Shown piece after piece: positions 50,801 to 59,243 of a stretch of 64,000 nt of DNA (its first letter is position 1; each line of letters starts with the position of its first letter). The position numbers were made by a program, and so were the translations under genes. Source of the DNA: Sandaracinobacteroides sp041675905 (GTDB lineage: Bacteria > Pseudomonadota > Alphaproteobacteria > Sphingomonadales > Sphingomonadaceae). Below the pieces are notes generated by a model. That model was given only the letters and a program-made list of their open reading frames with translations, did not search any database and was not told the origin of the DNA. The DNA lies in NCBI GenBank assembly GCA_041675905.1, contig JBAYSX010000008.1, positions 1 through 64,000 on the forward strand, in the 5' to 3' direction.

Positions 50801-53113
50801 GTGGTTTATAATTTGCCAAACAATCCTTTTTACAATAATTTCAGGCCACATATTATAGCGACCGCTTCTGTTATTGCACTGCTCTCATCTGCGGCACAGG
50901 CTCAGGAAACGACTGGCGACAGTCGCGGAGGCCTGCAGGAAATCGTGGTCACCGCGCAGAAACGCGCTGAAAACCTTCAGAGTGTGCCAATCGCAGTTTC
51001 TGCCGTTACGGGTGATTCTATCGAGAAGATGCAGGCGGTGAACCTGCAGGGTCTGCAAGGAGCCGTGCCGTCCATCCAGATCGGTAGCTTCTCCAACACG
51101 CCGAACTCCGCAGTTTTCACGATCCGCGGCATCGGTGTTATCGATCCCGATCCATATGCCGGCAACACTGTGTCCATCGTGCTCGACGGCGTACCGCAAT
51201 ATTTCAACGTGGGCGCCTTGGTGGACCTGTTTGATGTGGAGCGGGTGGAAATTCTGCGTGGCCCGCAGGGCACTTTGTTCGGCGCCAATACCACCGGGGG
51301 TGCCGTCAATGTCGTAACGCGACAACCAACCGGTGAATTCGGTGGTCGAGCCGAAGTTACCGTCGGCAACTGGAACCGTCTGGACGTCAAGGCAGCGGTC
51401 GATTTCCCGATTATCGAAGACGTGCTCGCCGGTAAGGTAGCTGCCATGCACCATGGCCGCGATGGCTGGGTAACCAACATTGTCGACGGCTCCGATATGG
51501 GCAGCGTCAACAACACGCAGGTTCGTACTTACCTGAAGTTCACGCCTGTCGACAATTTCCAGGCGACCCTGATGGGAAGCTATGAACGGTCGCGTGGTGG
51601 CGCCCCGATTGTCGTGAACGGCGCCGTTCCGGGGGAGGCGCGCTATGTCGCGCCGGGCACCCTGCTTCCGGGTTCATCGCTGCCGCAATATGCCAATCCG
51701 TGCCCTGACATCACGCAGCGCTGCAAGGCGCCAGACAAATACTATTCTGCCAATGATGGTGTGCCTGACATGAGCGATATGGATACATATCGTCTGAACC
51801 TGACGATGAACTGGGACGATACGCCGATTGGCGATATCACCTCGATCACCGCCTACAAGCACTTCAAGTTGACCGAGTTCACCGATCAGAACGCGACTGC
51901 ACAGATTGCTGATGCCACTTACCGCGGCACCAAAGGATGGCAGTTCAGCCAGGAACTGCGCACCAGCGCCGACATCAACGACGCCATCAATCTCCAGATT
52001 GGCGGCAATTACATGAAAACACATTACGATCAGTTCCAGAACTTCCTGATCCAGTTCGCTTTGCCCGGATTCAGTCAACTCACGCTGCAGGATCAGGACA
52101 ACTGGTCTGGTTCATTGTTCGCCCATACGTATATCGAGCTTACCGAACGGCTGAAACTGCAGGCAGGCGTTCGCTATACGCACGAAAAGACCTCCATGGA
52201 GGCCGGCGTGTACAATTTCCTGAGTAGCGACGGCGTGGCCCAATTCTTTGGCTCTACCCCCCTGGGCGGTTTCACCACAAACGGCAGCAAGTCCTGGGAC
52301 AAGTTGGGATGGAAGGTTGGTCTGGACTATCAGGCGACCGACCACATGATGCTTTATGGCTACTACGCACGCGGTTTCAAATCGGGCGGATTTGTAGGCC
52401 GTATCACGCTGCCGCAGGACATTGGTCCGTTCAACCCTGAAACTGTCGATACCTTCGAAGTTGGTATCAAGGCCGATTGGTTCGATAATCGGCTTCGCAC
52501 CAACCTGTCCGCGTTCTACACCAACTATCGCGACATGCAGGTGGCTCAGGTCTATTGGGTTCCCAACGAGCAGGGCGTTCTCGTCAACGGCAACACGATT
52601 CTCAATGCGGGCAAGGCCGAAATTAAAGGCTTTGAATTTGAAACGACAATCGTTCCGATCGATGGTCTGGTCCTGACCGGCTCGGTCGCCTATCTCGACG
52701 CCAAGTATAAGGAGTTTGATCTTAACGAGATCATTCTGGGCGTGCCAACCACACGCAATCTTGCAGGTTACCGTCTGCAGAATGCCCCCAAATGGGCCGG
52801 TTCGGCTGGAGCTACATATGAATTCCGGGCAGGATCGGGCCAGGCTACTTTAGGCCTGAACTACAGTTACACCGGAAAGAAATATAACACGTCGCTTCTT
52901 AATACGCCGCGCGCAACCGTTCAACCAACGCACTATGTAAACGGCAATATTGAGTGGAGCCCGGAGAGCGAAAGGTGGTCGATCGGTCTTTGGGGACGCA
53001 ACCTCTTCGATAATCGCTATATTTCGAGCGTATATGATGCGCCAGGTGTGTTCGGACTGGTAAACTATGCGCCGCCGCGTGAATACGGTGCTACGTTCAA
53101 GTATAATTTCTAA
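50801..53113 (+). CDS. TonB-dependent receptor 2
   Basis: 770-aa outer-membrane transporter starting at GTG 50801 with GGGAGAG upstream. Signal peptide ends AQA (about 34), TonB box EIVVTAQKRAE, plug VERVEILRGPQGTLFGANTTGG, barrel end TFKYNF. It aligns along its full length with receptor 1, including RGIGVI-x-PDP-x-AGNTVSIV and KSWDK-x-GWK-x-GLDYQ. It is last in the plus-strand cluster and is followed by a hairpin. Two related receptors in one cluster suggest related but distinct substrates. Confidence 0.94.
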   Translation: MVYNLPNNPFYNNFRPHIIATASVIALLSSAAQAQETTGDSRGGLQEIVVTAQKRAENLQSVPIAVSAVTGDSIEKMQAVNLQGLQGAVPSIQIGSFSNTPNSAVFTIRGIGVIDPDPYAGNTVSIVLDGVPQYFNVGALVDLFDVERVEILRGPQGTLFGANTTGGAVNVVTRQPTGEFGGRAEVTVGNWNRLDVKAAVDFPIIEDVLAGKVAAMHHGRDGWVTNIVDGSDMGSVNNTQVRTYLKFTPVDNFQATLMGSYERSRGGAPIVVNGAVPGEARYVAPGTLLPGSSLPQYANPCPDITQRCKAPDKYYSANDGVPDMSDMDTYRLNLTMNWDDTPIGDITSITAYKHFKLTEFTDQNATAQIADATYRGTKGWQFSQELRTSADINDAINLQIGGNYMKTHYDQFQNFLIQFALPGFSQLTLQDQDNWSGSLFAHTYIELTERLKLQAGVRYTHEKTSMEAGVYNFLSSDGVAQFFGSTPLGGFTTNGSKSWDKLGWKVGLDYQATDHMMLYGYYARGFKSGGFVGRITLPQDIGPFNPETVDTFEVGIKADWFDNRLRTNLSAFYTNYRDMQVAQVYWVPNEQGVLVNGNTILNAGKAEIKGFEFETTIVPIDGLVLTGSVAYLDAKYKEFDLNEIILGVPTTRNLAGYRLQNAPKWAGSAGATYEFRAGSGQATLGLNYSYTGKKYNTSLLNTPRATVQPTHYVNGNIEWSPESERWSIGLWGRNLFDNRYISSVYDAPGVFGLVNYAPPREYGATFKYNF

Positions 53114-53122
53114 CTCTTCGCG

Positions 53123-53159
53123 CTGCCGGGCCGCTGGCGCACCAGCACCAGCCCGGCAG
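53123..53159 (+). terminator. Terminator hairpin after receptor 2
   Basis: CTGCCGGGC and GCCCGGCAG form a 9-bp outer stem, with an inner CTGG/CCAG stem. It starts 10 nt after the receptor stop. There is no T-run. Confidence 0.65.
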
Positions 53160-53247
53160 TACGCACGGGCCGCCCGTCTTTCAGCTATAGGCTTTGGTGG
53201 GCGGATTCGCGGGCATATTGGCGGTTCCCAGAAATATCAGCGCATTT

Positions 53248-53337
53248 TGGCGGAAGAGGTGGGATTCGAACCCACGGACGGGTTGCCCCGTCGCTGGTTT
53301 TCAAGACCAGTTCCTTAAACCACTCGGACACTCTTCC
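53248..53337 (-). tRNA. tRNA-Ser (anticodon UGA)
   Basis: A 90-nt tRNA on the minus strand with encoded CCA. Acceptor GGAAGAG pairs with CTCTTCC. The anticodon loop CTTGAAA carries UGA between CTGGT and ACCAG stems. The long variable arm (GACGGG-GCAA-CCCGTC) is diagnostic of serine, and GGTTCGAATCC is the T-arm. Confidence 0.97.
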
Positions 53338-53348
53338 ATACCGATCCA

Positions 53349-53413
53349 GAGGCTTGCCCGGAGCCTCCGGTAGCTTTCAAGGCCGCTGCCTTCAACCTCC
53401 CGGCTACTCTTCC
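53349..53413 (-). pseudogene. Truncated tRNA-Ser-like copy
   Basis: On the minus strand this begins GGAAGAGT, as the intact tRNA does, and matches it through the D-arm and anticodon loop, again CTTGAAA (UGA). A distinct variable-arm stem (GAGGCT/AGCCTC) follows. The T-arm and 3' acceptor strand are missing, and the anticodon stem has at least one mismatch. It lies 11 nt 5' of the intact gene and would be transcribed with it. Confidence 0.7.
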
Positions 53414-53525
53414 CGTTATCATCCTGCTGCGCCTAATGCGGTGAAGGCCAGGTGGCAAGAGCGATGTTCGCGCAGGAGATATTTCGCCAGGGGGTTTCAC
53501 GCACCGCTCGGGATGTGGCACAGGT

Positions 53526-54560
53526 ATGTTCATGCGGTATTTTTCGATACTTGCGGCCCTGGGGGCCACATTCCTGGCCATGGCCCCGGTGCAAGCGGAT
53601 GAGGCCGGATTTTCGGCCTGGCTTGTGCAATACCGGCAGGGGGCGGTGCAGCGCGGCCTGTCGGCAGAATGGATCGACAAGGCGCTGGCTGATGCGGTCT
53701 ATACGCCCCGCGTCGTGGAACTGGATCGGGCGCAACCGGATGATTCGGGGCGGCGCAATGTGTTCGCTTCCTACCTCGATCGCCAATTGACTCCGCAGCG
53801 GATTGCGGACGGTCGGGCACGCGCCAGCGCCCATTCGAGCGCATTGAAGCGGATATCAGCGGAAACGGGTGTGCCCGGTGCGATCATCGTGGCGATCTGG
53901 GGGATGGAGACCAGTTACGGGCGCATTACCGGCGGTTTCGATTTGCCATCGTCGCTGGCTACACTCGCTTATGATGGCCGGCGCGCCGAATTGTTCACGC
54001 GCGAACTGGATGCGCTGGTGCGGATGGTGGGCGAGGGCCGGGCGGATCGGTCGCAACTGCGCGGCAGTTGGGCGGGGGCATTCGGCCAGCCACAATTTTT
54101 GCCCTCCAGTTATCTGGGTTATGCGAAAGATGGCGATGGAGACGGACGCGCCGATATCTGGAATTCCGTGCCGGACACTTTCGCCTCTATCGCCAATTAT
54201 TTGCGGGAACATGGCTGGCAGCGCGATATCCCCTGGGGTTTTCGCGCCGTTGTGCCGCGCAATTTCGACCGCGTCTCGATTGGCAACCCGGAAAAACCTG
54301 AAAGCTGCATCCGCCCGATGCAGGCGCACAGTCGCTGGCGGACAGCGGGCGAATGGCGGGCAGATGGCTTCATTCCGATGAACGCCTTGTGGCCGGCGGA
54401 TGACGTGCCGATGACCCTGGTAGAACCCGATGGACCAGATACCGGTGCGTATCTGACGACGGCAAGCTATCGCGCCATCATGGAATATAATTGCTCCAAT
54501 TTTTATGCTCTATCCGTTGCGTTACTGGCCGATGCAGTTCAATCAGTTCTTCGTAATTAG
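53526..54560 (+). CDS. mltB: MltB-type lytic murein transglycosylase
   Basis: Cleaves glycan strands of peptidoglycan by forming 1,6-anhydroMurNAc. 344 aa with a signal peptide ending ADA-like at about 25. The catalytic Glu128 lies in AIWGMETSYG; FGQPQFLPSSYLGYAKDGDGDGRADIW includes the calcium-binding-type Asp loop. No lipobox, so it may be soluble in the periplasm, unlike E. coli MltB. Its 3' end overlaps the next gene. Confidence 0.92.
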   Translation: MFMRYFSILAALGATFLAMAPVQADEAGFSAWLVQYRQGAVQRGLSAEWIDKALADAVYTPRVVELDRAQPDDSGRRNVFASYLDRQLTPQRIADGRARASAHSSALKRISAETGVPGAIIVAIWGMETSYGRITGGFDLPSSLATLAYDGRRAELFTRELDALVRMVGEGRADRSQLRGSWAGAFGQPQFLPSSYLGYAKDGDGDGRADIWNSVPDTFASIANYLREHGWQRDIPWGFRAVVPRNFDRVSIGNPEKPESCIRPMQAHSRWRTAGEWRADGFIPMNALWPADDVPMTLVEPDGPDTGAYLTTASYRAIMEYNCSNFYALSVALLADAVQSVLRN

Positions 54561-55344
54561 TTGCGCGCTGCTGATGGCGGCGTGCGCCAGCCAGCCGAAG
54601 CGTGTCGCTACATCTTCGCCCGCCTCGCCCGCGCCGGGGGTGAAGGTGGGCAAACCGTATCAGGTATTTGGCAAAACCTATATCCCGCACGACGACCGCA
54701 CCTATGAGGAGCGCGGGATTGCCAGCTGGTATGGGCCAACCTTCCATGCCAAACCGACGGCCAATGGCGAGATTTACAATCAGGATGATGTGACGGCGGC
54801 GCACAAAACGCTGCCCATGCCAAGCTGGGTGGAAGTGACCAATCTCGATAATGGTCGCCAACTGGTGCTGCGGATCAATGATCGCGGGCCTTTTGTAGAC
54901 GGGCGCATTATCGATTTATCGCGACGGTCGGCGCAGTTATTGGGTGTGGATCGCGTCGGTCTTGCCAATGTTCGGGTACGGCGCGTCTATCCACCTGAGG
55001 ATTGGGCGCGTAACACCGCGCCGCTATCGCGCCAGGTGGAACTGGCCGCCACGACCGCACCGCAGCCGAAGGCTCCGGTTTCACCGGTGGTGCCGTCTGC
55101 GCCTTCTCTCGCCACTTCACCCGCCGTCTTGCGCAATTTTGTGCAGGTTGCGGCTGTTTCGGATCGTGGCCGGGCGGAATGGCTGGCGCAGAATCTTGTT
55201 GGCTATGGCCCGGCGGCAACGCACCCCGCCCCCAATGGCCTGTGGCGGGTGCGGCTGGGGCCGTTCGATTCCAGCCGCGCGATTACCATCCTGGAAGAAA
55301 TCCATCTGGCCGGTTATCCGGAAGCCCGGCTGATCTACGAATGA
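54532..55344 (+). CDS. rlpA: RlpA-like septal ring lytic transglycosylase
   Basis: Outer-membrane lipoprotein that degrades denuded glycan at the septum. I prefer ATG 54532 (270 aa), from which the signal reads directly into lipobox LLMAAC; ATG 54505 would prepend nine residues. The DPBB catalytic domain is IASWYGPTFHAKPTANGE ... LPMPSWVEVTNL ... INDRGPFVDGRIIDLS. A C-terminal SPOR domain (about 195-270) targets septal peptidoglycan. It overlaps mltB by 29 nt and the tmk start by ATGA. Confidence 0.92.
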   Translation: MQFNQFFVISCALLMAACASQPKRVATSSPASPAPGVKVGKPYQVFGKTYIPHDDRTYEERGIASWYGPTFHAKPTANGEIYNQDDVTAAHKTLPMPSWVEVTNLDNGRQLVLRINDRGPFVDGRIIDLSRRSAQLLGVDRVGLANVRVRRVYPPEDWARNTAPLSRQVELAATTAPQPKAPVSPVVPSAPSLATSPAVLRNFVQVAAVSDRGRAEWLAQNLVGYGPAATHPAPNGLWRVRLGPFDSSRAITILEEIHLAGYPEARLIYE

Positions 55345-55949
55345 GCCGGTTCATCGCGTTCGAAGGCGGCGAGGGGGCAGGCAAAACGACGCAGATTTCG
55401 CTGCTGGCGGACTATTTGCGCGCGCGCGGGCATGATGTGGTGACGACCCGCGAGCCTGGCGGAACCCCCGGCGCGGAAGCGATCCGGTCTTTGCTTGTGG
55501 AAGGGGCGGCTGGCCGGTGGACGGCGGAAAGCGACAGCCTGCTGTTCGCGGCTGCCCGCGCCGACCATGTCGCCCGGTTGATCCGTCCGGCGCTGGCTGC
55601 CGGGAAGATCGTGCTGTGCGATCGGTTCGTGCATTCGACGTTTGCCTACCAGGGTGGCGGCAACGGGCTGGATATGGATAAATTACGGGCGCTGCATGAT
55701 TTTTGCAGCGGCGGCTTGTGGCCGGATCTGGTGTTGTGGCTTGATCTGCCTCCGCAGGAAGGATTGCGCCGCGCCGCCGCCCGGCACGCCGGGGTCGACC
55801 GTTTCGAGCAGCGGGACAGCAATTTTCACGCGCGGGTGCACGCTGCGTTCGCACAGATGGCAGGGGAAGATTCCCGCATGCGTCGTATCGATGCCATGCA
55901 GGGAGTAGATGCGGTTGCTGCGGCTATCCGGCAGGCTATGGAGGCTTGA
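55341..55949 (+). CDS. tmk: Thymidylate kinase
   Basis: Phosphorylates dTMP to dTDP. 202 aa from ATG 55341, which overlaps the rlpA stop; the frame extends upstream into rlpA without support. P-loop FEGGEGAGKTTQ, the DR motif in LCDRFVHSTFAYQGGG, and the lid region with RFEQRD-x-NFH are present. A neighbour of holB in many alphaproteobacteria, but holB is not next to it here. Confidence 0.96.
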   Translation: MSRFIAFEGGEGAGKTTQISLLADYLRARGHDVVTTREPGGTPGAEAIRSLLVEGAAGRWTAESDSLLFAAARADHVARLIRPALAAGKIVLCDRFVHSTFAYQGGGNGLDMDKLRALHDFCSGGLWPDLVLWLDLPPQEGLRRAAARHAGVDRFEQRDSNFHARVHAAFAQMAGEDSRMRRIDAMQGVDAVAAAIRQAMEA

Positions 55950-56069
55950 TCGGGACTCATATCCAGTTCACCGTTCATCATCCAGGTCTGCACCGGCGCG
56001 GGCAGCTTTCGGCCCGTTGCCACGTAAGATCGACAATGCAGTGTGAACAGTCAGGCAGGCGAAACCGCT

Positions 56070-57275
56070 ATGGCATTACGGCGTAAATGGCTTGCTCCGG
56101 GGCTGCTGATCGGCGCGGTGCTGGCATTGCTTGTCTGGCAGTTGTTTTTGCGCGAGCCGGAATCGCCGCAATTCGTGACCGCGCCCGTCGTGCGCGGCGA
56201 TGTGGAAAAGACGGTGGTGGCGACCGGGATGCTCGAACCGGTGGAGATGGTCAGCGTCGGGGCGCAGGCGTCCGGGCGGGTTGAAAAATTGCATGTGGCG
56301 CTCGGGGATCGTGTGGAGGCGGGCGAGCTGATCGCGGAGATCGATTCGCAAACCCAATCCAACGCGCTTGCGACGGCGCGGGCGCAACTGGCCAATGCCG
56401 AGGCGCAGCGCGCCGGTCAGGCAGCGGCGCTGGCGCGGGCCGAGGCAGCTTTCCGTCGCCAGCAGATGATGATTGCCGGCGAGGCGACATCGCATGCCGA
56501 TTATGAAGCCGCCGAGGCGGAACTGAAAGCGGCGCGCGCGAATGTTGCGGCGCTGGATGCGCAGATTGCGCAGGCGAAGGTTACGGTCAGCACCGCATCG
56601 GTCAATCTGGGCTATACGCGCATCGTTTCACCGCTGGCCGGGGACGTGCTGTCCATCGTGACCACCCAGGGGCAGACGGTGAACGCCAACCAGACGACGC
56701 CAACCATTGTGATCGTCGGCGATCTGTCGACGATGACGGTGAAGGCGGAAGTCTCCGAAGCGGACGTTATCAATGTGAAGCCCGGCATGCCCGTGTGGTT
56801 CACGGTGATGGGCGACGCGGATCGCCGCTATGAGGCGACGTTGAGGCAGATAGAGCCGGCGCCGGAATCCATCGTGAATGAAGTAGGGACCAGCGGCAGC
56901 GTCGGCGGCGGCAGTTCCGCGACCTCTACCGCTATCTACTTCAACGCGCTGTTTGATGTACCGAACGAGGATGGCCGGTTGCGCCCGATGATGACGGCGC
57001 AGGTGACGATTTCGCTGGCCGGGCGTCCGGATGTGTTGACGATTCCGTCCGCGGCACTGGGGCAGAAGCAGCGAGACGGCCGCTATATGGTGCGCGTCGT
57101 TGATGCAAAAGGTGATGCGCAGGATCGCACCATAAAAATTGGCCTGAACACCAATGTGACCGCCGAGGTGGTGGACGGTTTGCAGGAAGGCGAGCAGGTG
57201 GTGATCGGCGAAGGAGCAGCCGCCGGTCAGGCGGCTGCCAGTTCGCGTCCGCGCATGCGCGGGGCGGGCATGTGA
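56070..57275 (+). CDS. macA: MacA-like periplasmic adaptor (membrane fusion protein)
   Basis: Links an inner-membrane MacB transporter to an outer-membrane channel. About 401 aa from ATG 56070; a GTG at 56043 adds nine residues. An N-terminal membrane anchor (LLIGAVLALLVWQLFL), lipoyl/barrel-sandwich halves (VVATGMLEPVEMVSVGAQASG and YTRIVSPLAGDVLSIV), a coiled-coil hairpin between them (about 95-175), and a beta-barrel domain are visible. Its stop overlaps the macB start. Confidence 0.9.
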   Translation: MALRRKWLAPGLLIGAVLALLVWQLFLREPESPQFVTAPVVRGDVEKTVVATGMLEPVEMVSVGAQASGRVEKLHVALGDRVEAGELIAEIDSQTQSNALATARAQLANAEAQRAGQAAALARAEAAFRRQQMMIAGEATSHADYEAAEAELKAARANVAALDAQIAQAKVTVSTASVNLGYTRIVSPLAGDVLSIVTTQGQTVNANQTTPTIVIVGDLSTMTVKAEVSEADVINVKPGMPVWFTVMGDADRRYEATLRQIEPAPESIVNEVGTSGSVGGGSSATSTAIYFNALFDVPNEDGRLRPMMTAQVTISLAGRPDVLTIPSAALGQKQRDGRYMVRVVDAKGDAQDRTIKIGLNTNVTAEVVDGLQEGEQVVIGEGAAAGQAAASSRPRMRGAGM

Positions 57276-59239
57276 TGCCAACACCGGCAAACGCCGTGCC
57301 CCTGATGCGGATGCGCGGCATCCGGCGTGAATATCCTTCCGGAGATGGTGTATTCGCGGCGCTTTCGGATATTGATCTCGATATCGACGCCGGGGAAATG
57401 GTGGCGGTTGTCGGCGCATCCGGCTCTGGCAAATCGACGCTGATGAATATTCTCGGCTGTCTCGACCGGGCGACATCGGGCAGCTACCAGGTAGAGGGAC
57501 GGGAAACCGATCAACTGGCCCAGGATGAGCTCGCGGCGCTGCGGCGCGAGCATTTCGGTTTCATCTTTCAGCGCTATCATTTGCTGACCGATCTGTCGGC
57601 GCTGGGCAATGTCGAGATGCCGGCGATTTACAGTGGCAGATCGCGATCGGAGCGCGACAGCCGCGCGCGCGCGCTTTTGGGGCGGCTGGGGCTGGAAGAA
57701 CGGGTGGATCACCGCCCCGGCCAGCTTTCCGGCGGCCAGCAACAGCGGGTGTCCATCGCGCGGGCGCTGATGAATGGCGGCAAGGTTATTCTCGCCGATG
57801 AGCCGACCGGCGCACTGGACAGCGCCAGCGGCGAGGAAGTCATGCGCATCCTCGAAGAATTGCACGCGGATGGCCATACGGTGATCCTGGTGACGCACGA
57901 TATGAAGGTCGCCGATCATGCCGACCGCGTGATCGAGATTGTAGATGGGCGCATTGTTGCGGATACGCGCAAGCCGGATGCGAAATCGCCCACAGGGCGC
58001 AGCCCCGAAAAAGTTGCGCCGCACACCGGCGTTTCCGCCATGATCGACCGCTTTCGCGAAGCCTTTTATATGGCGGTACGCGCGATGGACGCGCACCGTA
58101 TGCGCACCTTTCTGACCATGCTGGGCATTATCATTGGCATTGCGTCCGTGGTGTCGGTGGTGGCGCTGGGGAATGGCTCCAGACAAATGATATTGTCGCA
58201 GATCAGCGCGCTGGGCACGAATACTCTGGACATTTATCCGGGCGCGGATTTCGGCGATTTGCGGTCGGGCAGGGTGCAGACGCTGGTGCCCGCTGATGCT
58301 GATGCCCTGGCGACGCAACCCTATGTCGATAGCGTGACGCCCACGGTTTCCAGCAGCGTGACAGCGCAGGTCGGCAATATTGCGGCATCTGCCACGGTGC
58401 AGGGCGTGGGCGAGGGGTTCTTCCGCGTGCGGGGGCAGGATGTGACCACGGGGCATTTATTCGATGCAGGCAGCATCCGCGCGCGGGCGCAGGAAGTCGT
58501 GATCGACGACAATAGCCGCACGACCCTGTTTCCCGATCTGGCTGATCCCGTGGGACAGATTATCGTGCTGGGTAATATGCCGGCGCGGGTAATCGGCGTT
58601 CTGGAGCGCAAGCAATCCGGTTTTGGCAATCCCGATGCGCTGAATATTTATGCACCCTATACCACAGTGATGACGCGGATGCTGGGGCAGCATTATTTGC
58701 GTGGCATCACCGTACGGGTGAAAGATGATGTGCCCATGTCGGCGGCGGAACAGTCTGTCACCCGCTTCATGACGCTGCGCCATGGCACCAGGGATTTCTT
58801 CATCAATAATACGGATGATATCCGCAAGACGATTGAGGCGACGACGCAGACCATGACCTTGCTGGTGGCGGCGATTGCGGTCATTTCTCTGGTGGTGGGC
58901 GGTATTGGCGTGATGAACATCATGCTGGTGTCGGTGACGGAACGCACAGCGGAAATTGGCGTGCGCATGGCGGTAGGGGCGCGGCAATCGGATATCATGC
59001 AGCAATTTCTGATCGAGGCGGTGCTGGTTTGCCTGGTCGGCGGCATCCTGGGTGTGTTGCTGGCATTGGGACTGGGCAAACTGGTCGATAATTTTGGCGG
59101 GGATTTCAGAATGATTTTCTCCGGCAATGCCATCATCGCCGCCTTTTTCAGTTCGACGGCGATCGGCGTGGCGTTCGGCTTCCTGCCGGCGCGCCGCGCT
59201 GCCAGCCTCGATCCTGTCGATGCCCTGTCGAGGAATTGA
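57275..59239 (+). CDS. macB: MacB-type ABC transporter (ATPase-permease)
   Basis: Mechanotransmission ABC exporter of macrolides, lipoproteins or peptides. 654 aa: an N-terminal ATPase with Walker A GASGSGKST, signature LSGGQQQR and Walker B VILADEPTGALD, then helix 1 (TFLTMLGIIIGIASVVSVVALGNGS), a large periplasmic domain and three C-terminal helices (FtsX core). Either ATG 57275 or the adjoining GTG 57272 could be used. Confidence 0.94.
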   Translation: MPTPANAVPLMRMRGIRREYPSGDGVFAALSDIDLDIDAGEMVAVVGASGSGKSTLMNILGCLDRATSGSYQVEGRETDQLAQDELAALRREHFGFIFQRYHLLTDLSALGNVEMPAIYSGRSRSERDSRARALLGRLGLEERVDHRPGQLSGGQQQRVSIARALMNGGKVILADEPTGALDSASGEEVMRILEELHADGHTVILVTHDMKVADHADRVIEIVDGRIVADTRKPDAKSPTGRSPEKVAPHTGVSAMIDRFREAFYMAVRAMDAHRMRTFLTMLGIIIGIASVVSVVALGNGSRQMILSQISALGTNTLDIYPGADFGDLRSGRVQTLVPADADALATQPYVDSVTPTVSSSVTAQVGNIAASATVQGVGEGFFRVRGQDVTTGHLFDAGSIRARAQEVVIDDNSRTTLFPDLADPVGQIIVLGNMPARVIGVLERKQSGFGNPDALNIYAPYTTVMTRMLGQHYLRGITVRVKDDVPMSAAEQSVTRFMTLRHGTRDFFINNTDDIRKTIEATTQTMTLLVAAIAVISLVVGGIGVMNIMLVSVTERTAEIGVRMAVGARQSDIMQQFLIEAVLVCLVGGILGVLLALGLGKLVDNFGGDFRMIFSGNAIIAAFFSSTAIGVAFGFLPARRAASLDPVDALSRN

Positions 59240-59243
59240 ACCG

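Noticed and set aside
40398..53337. Genomic island inserted at tRNA-Ser
   Set aside because: The cluster ends near the 3' side of the tRNA, but I found no integrase and no copy of the tRNA 3' end at the far side near 40.4 kb. The truncated tRNA copy is on the wrong (5') side for a classical attachment site.
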